Assembly: GCA_963576785.1 (NCBI GenBank)
Contig: OY756141.1
Location: forward strand, 434,001 to 498,000
Reading direction: 5' to 3'
Length of the DNA: 64,000 bases
Origin: Chlorophyllum brunneum
Taxonomy: Eukaryota > Basidiomycota > Agaricomycetes > Agaricales > Agaricaceae
Under the pieces are notes generated by a model. That model was not told where the DNA came from, searched no databases, and saw only the letters and a list, made by a program, of their open reading frames with translations. Positions within the stretch are counted from its first letter, which is position 1, and the number at the start of each line of letters is the position of its first letter. This document shows positions 40,025-49,758 of the stretch, one piece after another. The translations under genes were made by a program, and so were the position numbers.

Positions 40025-42484
40025 ATGCCTTTTCATGCGAATTCTTCTATTCTACAACCTTTCTTTGAACCTCTTCTTCGCTTCTCCACCTTCGTCACCT
40101 GCATCCTTCGAGACTGTCGTGCCTGTCGGATTCTAATTATCATTGGGGCCATTTCCTGCCTCATAATCTTCTGCGTACTCTTGATTCTACTGATGAACTT
40201 TGTGAGGGGCTCCGAGACACGGGGGAATGTCCCTCCCCGGGAAACCAACGCCAGCTCGGGGGGTCAGACACCGAATAGGCGTGCACCATCCACTACTAGT
40301 TCGACGATGGAGAGTCATTCGAGCACCCGATCGACGCAGGCCTCCCACCCAACGTCTCAGACCCAACCACAAACCATCCCTCCTCGTCGTCTCACCAATT
40401 CTTTTCTGTGCCGAATCCGAACAGAGTCGCACACACCCCTTCGAATCCTCCACGGTCCATCCCTCTCCGACTCTCCTGTTACGGAACTCACAACCAGGGA
40501 AACGCAGATAGAAAGCAGCGGCGTTGATAAGCTCCCACCGGAAATATTCCAGATGATCTTCCAATATTCGGCCTCGTGGGTGGTCCCTCAGTCGCCTTCA
40601 CCTTCACCATATTCTCTCCGGCTCGTATCCAAAAAATGGCGGAATATCTTCGACGGGATGCCTAAACTTTGGTTATCTCTTCACCCGTCCCTCTACAGCT
40701 CGAAATGCACCTCCAGTATCCTTGGCTGGTACATGCGTGTTACGGGAGATATTTCGAAGCGGGTTACTACTTTCGACCATATCACACTACGGCTCCCCGA
40801 CGAGGAATCATTGATTAACCGGTATCTCTATGAACACCTCCTCGAGCTAGTCGAAAAGTCCACAGCCATCACGGTAAACCTTCCATCTTCGCTGCAAAAT
40901 ACCAGTCCAAGGCTTCTGGACTCCTTTTCCTCATCATCTGGGGCGCCAATTCGTCGAAAACGGTCTGATGGACCTGAATTGGAGCACCTACGGAAGGTTA
41001 CTTGGACCATGAGTGGTTATCCGTTCCAGCAACTTTTTCCAGCCTCCCTCAACCTTCCTTGGAGCAGCCTGCGTGCTCTGCCTTGGGCCCAACTCACACA
41101 CGTGGCATTGTGTCTGTCGATGACACTACATGATTGTGTATTCATTTTTGAACATGCTAACTCCATCGAGGAGCTCGCCCTTGGAATGGTATCCAATGAT
41201 AGGGAGCCGGTCTTGTATCCTGGGGACCCGAAAGATACGCTCTCGTACTTGCAATCCTTGACGATAGTAGCAGAGGTTTACCTTTCTGACCTGCTTCGAA
41301 AGTATCGCATGCCGAAGCTGCGAAATCTCAGTCTCACGCTTGAAGGAGACGCGAGCTTGGATCTTCACCAGTTGGCGGTGCCGTGGCCGCGATTAACGCA
41401 TGTGACACTGCATTGTTTTTTGTCGGTTAACGTCATAAACAGTATCGTGTGGGAACTCAATGACGTCGAGGTTCTAGTCTTCAAAGGAATGATAACGGGT
41501 GATGGGATTTGGTCGGTGCAAAAGCGGCTTCCCTCTCTGAAAATTTTCACTCTGCCAGATGTCGACGCTGTTTTTGCCGACGCTATGATGACCCACTTTG
41601 CTCAACACATCTTCAGCAACTCACTTGAAGCTCTTGATGTCCCCTCGATTCCTCTTCCTACCCCGAACTTATTCCCCTATCCGTTTGGCTCCCTGAGAAC
41701 CATCTGCCTCAGTCAGCCAGTATCCCCATCCCACTTCCTCTCCCTCCTCTCCTTTGCGAAGAACCTCGTTGAGGGAAAGTTCAGAGTAGGGGACGGCGAA
41801 AACGAGTCCCTGCCTTCTCCAACGTCGTCTCCCCCCGTGTCACCTCCGCTTTCGCCGATATCCGACCCCACATTCGTGCATACGACCTCCAAAATACACT
41901 CATTGGACCTTCAACTCTATTTCCAACGGACCTCTGGCGGGCCATTCTTTGATGCCTTGACATTCCCTAACCTTGTTTCCTTCACATTCGAGGCCTCCAG
42001 ACTGTCATCGGATTGTGACGCACTCCTCAGGTTTGTGAAACGGTCCCAATGCCCCCTCGTCAAACTCTCGCTTAACTATCAGTCTGGAGATGCCTTACAA
42101 CTTTTGCCCCTGTTATCGTCGACCTTGGAGGATTTCTCAGTCACCAATACTTCAGTGATCACGATGGGAAGACAGTCATGGTTTGGAAGGGAGCTACTTG
42201 AGGGGCTGACACACGGAAGATGTGAATCCCGATTCTCGACTGGGTGTTTATGTCCCCGCCTGGAGCGCTTACAAATTTGGCCATGTGCGGACGCGTCCCT
42301 CTTTCGCGAGATGGTGTTATCCCGGTCAAATCACGAGAGTGATTGCGAATGCAAAGTCAGGAAACTCAAGCACGTCATTGCGGCTTTTGGCGCTGGGGAC
42401 TGGACAACGCTAAAGCAGGAGTTGAAGGATAAAGGCATTGGTTCCGATCTCACGAGTGTTGGAACCATCTACCCTTCCCTCTGA
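40025..42484 (+). CDS. F-box protein with leucine-rich-type C-terminus and predicted membrane anchor
   Basis: Intronless, 819 residues. Residues 36-60 form a strongly hydrophobic helix (ILIIIGAISCLIIFCVLLIL) after a Cys-rich stretch; a Ser/Thr/Pro/Gln linker follows. An F-box lies near residues 167-215 (VDKLPPEIFQMIFQY ... LRLVSKKWRNIFDGMPKLW). The remaining 600 residues have irregular leucine-rich repeat-like pieces (LPWAQLTHVALCLSM, MPKLRNLSLTLEG, LPSLKIFTLPDVD, LVSFTFEASRL), as in the expanded agaricomycete F-box family. Expected role: substrate receptor of an SCF ubiquitin ligase. If translation starts at the second in-frame Met before MNFVRG, the membrane helix would be lost, so localisation depends on the start. 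Confidence 0.78.
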   Translation: MPFHANSSILQPFFEPLLRFSTFVTCILRDCRACRILIIIGAISCLIIFCVLLILLMNFVRGSETRGNVPPRETNASSGGQTPNRRAPSTTSSTMESHSSTRSTQASHPTSQTQPQTIPPRRLTNSFLCRIRTESHTPLRILHGPSLSDSPVTELTTRETQIESSGVDKLPPEIFQMIFQYSASWVVPQSPSPSPYSLRLVSKKWRNIFDGMPKLWLSLHPSLYSSKCTSSILGWYMRVTGDISKRVTTFDHITLRLPDEESLINRYLYEHLLELVEKSTAITVNLPSSLQNTSPRLLDSFSSSSGAPIRRKRSDGPELEHLRKVTWTMSGYPFQQLFPASLNLPWSSLRALPWAQLTHVALCLSMTLHDCVFIFEHANSIEELALGMVSNDREPVLYPGDPKDTLSYLQSLTIVAEVYLSDLLRKYRMPKLRNLSLTLEGDASLDLHQLAVPWPRLTHVTLHCFLSVNVINSIVWELNDVEVLVFKGMITGDGIWSVQKRLPSLKIFTLPDVDAVFADAMMTHFAQHIFSNSLEALDVPSIPLPTPNLFPYPFGSLRTICLSQPVSPSHFLSLLSFAKNLVEGKFRVGDGENESLPSPTSSPPVSPPLSPISDPTFVHTTSKIHSLDLQLYFQRTSGGPFFDALTFPNLVSFTFEASRLSSDCDALLRFVKRSQCPLVKLSLNYQSGDALQLLPLLSSTLEDFSVTNTSVITMGRQSWFGRELLEGLTHGRCESRFSTGCLCPRLERLQIWPCADASLFREMVLSRSNHESDCECKVRKLKHVIAAFGAGDWTTLKQELKDKGIGSDLTSVGTIYPSL

Positions 42485-44829
42485 GTACAGGCTACAGTCT
42501 GTGTTTATCGACACCATGATCGTCACGCTTCGGACATGTATCTATCATATTTTATTGTACATCCTCGCTACTGACAATCGTTGCTTGCTATCGTTGCAAT
42601 TATGTATTTTAATCTATACTGTGATTTTACTAGTAGTCCTAAGCTTGTGCGTACCTTACTCAGAGAGTAGAACTTCGTAATGCTGTGTTACTCGGGTACA
42701 CGTGTCTCAAGGCATTGATTGCCTATGATCAGACGATTGACCATTTCCAAGGGCAGCCTTGGTATCAGGCAGCATCTGATATTCCAGACGTGATATGGGA
42801 CAATACAAAGGTGCCAAGTTGACTCCTCCCATGAGGTTTCCCATGCGCCAAAATGTCGCTTGACGAAGGTAACAGCGTTGTTAGACGCGTGGTTAATACT
42901 AGAGCTTGAGGGATTAACAGGCTACCACTCTTCATTTAAACCATCATGAATCACATTTCTCGTGTTCCAAGGCTGTATCTGTCAGGACTCCTCAGGGATA
43001 GAGAGGGCGAGAAGGGATTGAGGGAGTAGATCCAGGTATGGGATGTCGGATGGCAGAAGTTGTATGCGAGGTAGGTGAAGGTGAGGGTTGACAAAAGCGG
43101 AACCAGAAAGTTGTAATTCAATTATCAGGAGCTTTGTGCCCGGCCAAAAAAGTACTTAGGAAAGGTTCACGAAAACAGCGAGGGCCGCCATGGGCTTATG
43201 TTGTGGTTTCTGTATGGGTGTTTTGTAGGAAGGACGAATGACGTGGTGCAGCATGATAAAATGATCAACAGGGTCAGTAGCTTCCTTCGAACCAGTCCAT
43301 GTCTCTCAACCGGATTGCACCTACCACACCAACGTACACTCGAAAATATGTTCCAAAGTCGAAGTTCGGCCCTATTTATTCACCCAAGACGACGAGCAGT
43401 TGTGGGCAACCATTCCAGCATCGAAGGTTAGCACTCCGTTGTCGCGTCTGCCGGGATTCTTCTCCTCCCTGCCTTTGACTAACTAGTTATTATTCAGACA
43501 TGCTGGAGGGCCGGCTTCTGTAGCCTCGAAGAACTCAAGTTCATGAAGTGCATTGTTCCAATTGAGGCGGGCGCCTCCCGATATGACTTCCAACGCCCAT
43601 TTCCTCGGCCTAGTGCCTCGAGGAGGTTACCCACTCTAGTTGAAGGCTGCCAGGAGACCGGTCTTTCAATTCTCGTTTTCCAGCAAGGTCCGTGATTCTC
43701 TCCCTCTAGGAACACAGTCCGAAAATTTGCGACTATATGGCTCCTTCTCGAGAAACTTTGAAGGTGGCATGACCAAGACCTAGCCCATGAACCCAGTGAA
43801 AGGACGGATGACTGTTGCGGGTCCTTGGACTTCGGTCGTTTTCCCATCAACATCGTCAATTAATGAGTTCCTTGTGTTCCGGTAAATATCTAAGGCGGCG
43901 AGGGACTTGGACTGTTCATCAAATTGCTTACGCGCTACTCAACGAAGTGGACCACTAGGCCTGTAATCGAGAATGTATTGAAGGTTTGTGGGTGCCTCGT
44001 GTCTTTAGCGATGCAGCGGATTCGGGTTATGGGTGTCTATGTGGCAGGGTCGAAGGTGGGTCAAAGGAATCGTCATGCTGCCGCGGTTTTGGCAGTCCGC
44101 CCAACCTCACGTTTCAGATAAACGTGCAGCAGGGCCTTCAGGAACAAAGAAACCATCAACGAAGAGTCCTCATTACCCGCAGCAACGCCTTGTGTCAGAG
44201 TTCTCCCGCTTGGCCTCGCACGGTCAGCTTTACTTGTACACGGTTACAACGTGGCAGCCCCTTCCTCTTGCATTCTCGTCCGTGACGGTTCTCTCGTGTT
44301 AAGAAACAGGGTCAACCCCGGGAGGAGTCATGGTCTGTCAGGATCCCCAACGTAAATTGCCTGATCGGGACCGTCTGAACTGCTCTTTCCAGGCTTGTTC
44401 TGGGGCTGCCTCGTGGATGGTTTCGAAGCCCTACCCATTATAGATGAATCTGACGACTTCCGCTATAAAGCTGACTCGATGCACCAACTCGCACCCCCAC
44501 CCTTTCTCCCTCCTTTCTCCACCTTAATAAACGCTCCTTGTTTCATCTTTGCTGAGCCTACGGAACCCCACTTCATAATCTACTCCAAAATAGCGGGCAA
44601 AGACTCATGAAGTCACTGCTTTGTCGAAAAATCACCCGCTCGTTTCCTTCCCTCGTTTCCCCCTCTCGCTCCATTCAAGATAATATCCTGCCTCTTCCCG
44701 ACTACTACCGGGACACGAGGCGAGAGGTTTACGGTCCATATATTAGAGCCGATACACACAGTCTGGTAGGTTTTTGACTTAGTTGGAGGACCAACGCCTG
44801 TCGAGCCCACTTGCCTCCATTAGCGGACA
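42485..44829. other. Intergenic, possible relic of an F-box/LRR-type gene
   Basis: No intact gene found. Around 43350-43690 a plus-strand frame can be joined across a GTTAGC...TTCAG intron. It reads DDEQLWATIPASK then CSLEELKFMKCIVPIEAG, reminiscent of leucine-rich pieces in agaricomycete F-box proteins, but nothing longer is supported. The rest shows nothing I recognise. Confidence 0.3.
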
Positions 44830-45193
44830 ATGGAGTCACAGTACGTCGATGACGATGAAAGCTATCGAAGTAGTTTTCTCCTCGTAAGTATGAGCTCTAG
44901 GATGAGTTGCACCTACTTATTCACCATGACAGGATACTGAATTTCCTGGGTATGAGGATTATGATACAAAAGCCGTCGACACCACAGACGTATCTTCTCT
45001 CTCCTCTATGCCTTACGTCGGGTTTGCAATTCCTCCCCGTATACGGAAAAAATCGAGCGGCATCAACATTCACCGTGTCTTCTTAAGAGTGAGCCTGTCT
45101 CTGATACACATACCTCCTTGGATTTCATTCTGCTTGTCACAGGGCTTCGTCTCATTATTCTGTGGTCGTGGTTATCTTCCGTGCCAAAACTAG
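44830..45193 (+). CDS. Small hypothetical protein, 86 residues
   Basis: Three exons (44830-44883, 44933-45088, 45143-45193), with introns GTAAGT...GACAG and GTGAGC...CACAG, both phase 0, keep one frame from ATG to TAG. The product begins MESQYVDDDESYRSS, is acidic in its first half, has a basic patch (PPRIRKKSSG) and ends with two Cys (LFCGRGYLPCQN). No family is recognised. Good splice sites and frame closure support a gene; short length and lack of homology argue for caution. Confidence 0.45.
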
Positions 45194-46513
45194 AACGTCT
45201 AGAAGAAACAAAAAGAATACCAACATCTTCTTTATGCTTGACTATGTATCTATGTTCCCATTTCGTTTCTCGGTAACATTCCTCGCGCTTCCCTTGTAGC
45301 ATCACATCGGGCTTCGGCCCTCGCATACGCGTTTTCTAGAATATTTCTTGTTAATTTACGGAAGCTTAAAACCATGTGTATGAATGGAAACAATCAAATG
45401 AAATGTTCTTGTTGCATTGATATCACCGCAAACGAAGGATTCGAAGACAAGGAGCGTGGGCCAGTTTATCCACGCCTTTATCTGGTAGAGTGACTCAGTA
45501 CCGCCCAGTCCACGTGATCGCGTCGTACCTCATTGGGCATCGTGGGAGGGTTCAAATCTACAGTGATGGAGTTGAGGCGGAGGCTTCGAAACGAAGCTGG
45601 TTCTCTCAATGATAGGACTGTTGGTCCTGAAGAAATGTATATGGTGTCCCTAGGTAAGTGATCAAACAAGCAACATGGCCAGCAAGAAAAAGGTCCAACT
45701 TCACGTGGAGGCGGAGGCTACGCACTGTCGTTCGCAACTCGAGCCCTCCATTCTGAAATCCAAACAGGGCCTAGAAGAAGGGTTGAGGTCTTGCGTCTAA
45801 ATAAATAAAAAAGCTACCAGTGCACCAGGGATAACAGTAACAAGTATCCCAACTTCATAGATTTTGCGTATATTCGATCGCGGCGGGAAGCCAGACGGAT
45901 AAGGCCAGCCAAACTCAAATGAACAAGCCAAAGTCCTGTCGCCCGACCAAATCCGATTGTCCTCCATTTTGGGGCAGTATTCCTTTTCTCCTAGACCGAA
46001 AAGCTTTTACTTCTACCCCTATCTGAACCCCAACCATTTCCGTGGTTGTTCATAAACCCGAAGCACGTTATTTCCATTTGGGCACAACAACTCAATTGGG
46101 GGTAGAATAGACGATGCGAAGGTGATTTACGTCTTCGTGAGATGCTGAATATGCACTTGATCATCTATGCCGTCTATATTTGATCAAGAGAAGAACTGGC
46201 GATAAAGAGTGTATAGGCGATTATCGAGGATATCAGAAGGAAAGGGGCTGATTTCTTCTAGGGTTGTCCACATAGTATCCAAGATTCGTTGGCATCCATG
46301 GAGAAGAGGACTTGTTATGCTCGCCAGAAAGCCATCACTGTCACCGGGTGATAGGATGGGTAGCGAATATGTGGACCACTCCATTCATTGTGATGAGGCC
46401 TTTGCGCTCAAAGTCATTCGTAATTATACAGGTATACATTAGTATTGGGTTCATGACTTCTTTAAATGCGGTCAACCGGAATAAAATACATATAACGGAC
46501 TCACTCCCAAACC
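45194..46513. other. Intergenic, nothing recognised
   Basis: About 1.3 kb between the small hypothetical gene and the 3' end of ELP3. Only short frames without motifs. Confidence 0.5.
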
Positions 46514-48562
46514 TCAAACCAACACCTTACTCATATACGGCCCATCCAACTCATACCCCAACTTCCTATAATAATCCCTCGTCCCCACACCTGAAATCAC
46601 AGCAATCTTCACACTCCCATGTTCCTCCCTTGCAATTCTCTCCGCTTCCTCCATCAACAACGTTCCAAACCCTTGATGCTGGAATTTCGTTGGATCCCGT
46701 CCATGAACGGGTACAGCCGTTCCATATACATGTAACTCCCTCACAATACTGCATCCCCCTTCTGCGCCAGGCTGAGTAACAAGTTCCGGTCGGAATGTGC
46801 CTTCTTCTGAGCATTTACGTAAACGTAGAAGACCGACGAGGATATCTTTTTCTGGGTCTTCATAAGAGAGGAAAGTCTCCCAGCCTCCGTTGGCTGTGTA
46901 GTCTCTTCGCAGAAGTTCGACGGATTCTGGTCGGACTTTGTGATGGATTTCGTGAATCTATGGACGCGAAGTGTAAAGGGCCTATTATAGGTATGATATT
47001 GGTTACTTACGCCAACCTCGCGAAACCGTACGTCCCGACAGACAGCTCCAAAATCTTTCATTCTGTTTAGTGCGAGCTCACGCAGATTCCCCGAGTTTTC
47101 ACAACCGCTCGTCACCAGGGGAAGCGGAATATCTCTATTGAGAGTATATGAGACCCAGAGCGTCTTTGTAATGAATACCACTTACCGCTGCACACGATAT
47201 ACTCTCGTCCAAGGCGGAACCAATGCCAAAATCCTGGCGACGACATCCACCAACACATTCGGGGTGTAATTCTTGTACCTCCCCGTCCTCCAAAGCTCAT
47301 ACAACCCCGTCCCTCGTATCACCAGCGTCGGGTATATCTTCAATCCGTCACTCCGAAATGCTGGACTCTCGAAATACTCTTTGAATTGTTCCAAATCGCG
47401 TTCGACGCCCACGTTGGGTAGGTCGGGCATCATGTGTGCGACGACTTTGAATCCAGCATCCTTGGCGAGGTGGAAGGATTCTGAGACTGCCCGGACTGTG
47501 TGGCCACGATTTGTGTCACGAGCGACGTCTTCGTACACGGATTGGACGCCAATCTCGAGGCGCGTACAGCCGTATCGAAGCATTTGGGAGAGGTGTGGAC
47601 GGAGGCAGTAATCTGGTCGTGTTTCGATTGTGATACCAATTGCTTTCGATTTGCTTTGTTCGGAAAAACTAGTACGACAGTCGTCAGAGATGAGGTGTGC
47701 GCTCAAAGGCAGAAGGCAACGTACCGAACTGCGTCATCTACGTCTAGCCCTGTATACCCAGACAATGCATTGTGTAGCTGCGCGATGAACTTGCTTCGGT
47801 AGTCTTCCGGCATGCTCATGAACGTCCCGCCCATGATGATAAATTCGACCTAGTGTGAGTTAGGTTGGAACCAAAATTAGGAGGAAACGAGTGGTACCTT
47901 GTCGACATTATGACCCAAACTCTTCAGTTGCTCCACTCTCCCTCTCGTCTGCTCGTATGGATCGTATCGCGCACGAATGGCTCGCATACTTGTAGGTTCG
48001 TACCCTGTATAGCTCTGTGTACTATAGTCGAAATCTGAATCAGGTCCGCCCGGGCAATACCTGCAAGTTCGAACGCAGTCAGATGGTCCGCAAAATTAGT
48101 TAAAGAAGACCTCGAGTGTACACGCAGATGTTTCCTGTCATGGCAATATGTGGACAGCGATGTGGTTTACACATGACCGCAACGACCGCAATCTATACCA
48201 AAATGACATTCAGAACTCATGTTTCATCGATATTGCTAGCCGCGCACACCACTAGCAGTTCTGATCGGCCGTGCTTTGAGCTTAGGCAGCAAGGCTTTCT
48301 TGTATTCATCCGGGATCGCGCTGATGATATCGACGAGTCTTGGGACGCCGCCAAAGCTGTATTTCTTGGAAATACGGGCGCGGATTTCGTTGAGTGATAC
48401 AGAGGTGTTGGAATCGTGTGCTTTGATGAGTTCAGCTGCGATGCCAGATGTTACGCGTAGTAGTTGTTCGGCTTGCGAGGGGCCTGAAGATGGTAAAATT
48501 AAGCCAGTAGATAGACAACGGTCGCAGGTAGACATACCATCAGTTTTAGTTCTCTGGACCAT
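46514..48562 (-). CDS. ELP3: Elongator complex catalytic subunit Elp3
   Basis: Multi-exon. Elp3 makes the 5-carboxymethyl-type modification on wobble uridine of tRNAs within the Elongator complex. Exon 1 is short (MVQRTKTD, start 48562) and splices to [13 protein letters not shown]. The N-terminal tRNA-binding part has [17 protein letters not shown] and [20 protein letters not shown]. The radical-SAM cysteines lie in [19 protein letters not shown], followed by [44 protein letters not shown] and [14 protein letters not shown] follow. The C-terminal GNAT acetyltransferase domain has [18 protein letters not shown] and ends in [19 protein letters not shown]. Conservation is very high along the whole length. 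It starts 157 bp from the divergent HYPK-like gene. Confidence 0.95.
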
Positions 48563-48719
48563 CCTAGTCCAGTGTTCCTCGATGTGTTGTGGAATATGAT
48601 GAAGGTGGAATAAATGGCAGAGATTTGTGCGAAAAAATTCTCACCCACTGATCATGATTTCCAAATCGAGCCTATCATAAACGCCTTCCCGCTCTGAACC
48701 GCACTCTAGATACACGACC
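48563..48719. promoter_or_regulatory. Compact bidirectional promoter of ELP3 and the HYPK-like gene
   Basis: Only 157 bp separate the two start codons, so the regulatory DNA must be shared unless one gene has a distant leader. No specific element was identified. Confidence 0.5.
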
Positions 48720-49224
48720 ATGGCACGAAGCAACGGCAGACCAGAACCAGAAGTTATCATGAACGTATGTTTCTCCTCCATACTCACTGACAGCGAAGAT
48801 AAATTCAACCCGTGCTTTAATGCTGTTGCTCGCCCCTTGGTTGCATTTTGTTCTGGGTGCCGACAACGATACTTGGTGTTCGATTACTGCCAGTTTGCGG
48901 ACGGTTTCAGTTATGTCAAGGCCCGTGTAGAAGATGCCTACAGACCTGGCGGCGTTCTTGAAAAACCACCCGCAAAGACCCCTCGTGATCCTGCATTAGC
49001 TACATTGAAGCGGGAGGATGTAGACCTCGTCGTGCGTGACTGCATTTCCTCCGATTGTAACTTACTGACTGTCTGAGTTTTTGTGTACATGGGGAGTTTA
49101 GATTCATGAATTCGAGATCACGCGAGCACAAGCTGAGAAAGCGTTGCTTCAAAATGGTGGAGACGTCGGCAGGACGATTCGGGCTCTTATCACACCTGCA
49201 TCTGATTTTCTTCATAGTCCATGA
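48720..49224 (+). CDS. HYPK-like UBA protein (NatA acetyltransferase regulator)
   Basis: Three exons: 48720-48764, 48894-49031 and 49102-49224, giving 101 residues. The introns are easily missed because the first one reads through as open frame. The protein starts MARSNGRPEPEVIMN, then FADGFSYVKARVEDAYRPGG, a Lys/Pro linker, LKREDVDLV and a C-terminal UBA-like helix bundle (IHEFEITRAQAEKALLQNGG, then VGRTIRALITP). This matches the layout of HYPK, which binds the NatA N-terminal acetyltransferase and ribosome-associated factors. The start is fixed by the conserved GRPEPEV segment. Confidence 0.85.
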
Positions 49225-49758
49225 GTGCATGTACTCCGATTTTACGACCAGGTCCAATTACACCAAATCGTTATCATCCGGAAGACCCTGTATTTCAACC
49301 CAACCTGCAACGTCCTTTCATTACTTCCGCTAGGGGAGAGGAATCAGGCGGAATTGTGGAGTGAAACTGCCAGATAATGTCTACCCTTGTGCCACCGGAT
49401 CACCAACATGTCTGACCACTTGTACGCCATATTCGGAGTAACAGGACGACCACAACCGATCCAAAGGCGACGAACATTCAATCACTAGGGGCGTCCTCCA
49501 GAGTAAGACGTGCGTTGAAAATTGGCGGTTAACACACAAATCCGATATTCAGTAATCCTAAATGATACAATCAAGCTTTACATGGGGTGTCGAGACGAGG
49601 TAAGAGCAGAGTGAAAGATGATCATTCATATATTCCGACTTTCACACTGTTACACCCCGACGTTTATTTGATCGGGAATTTCTGACGCCGTATCACTGGA
49701 GCTATCATAACACATCCGAAATACTTTTTTAACGCGCGCAACTCCGAAATCCATAATC
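49225..49758. other. Convergent intergenic region
   Basis: About 530 bp between the stop codons of the HYPK-like gene and P450 copy 2. It presumably holds both 3' ends. No gene or repeat seen. Confidence 0.5.

Noticed and set aside
45481..45570. tRNA-like GGTTCAAATCT with a possible A box upstream
   Set aside because: Arms do not pair into a cloverleaf and there is no acceptor stem.
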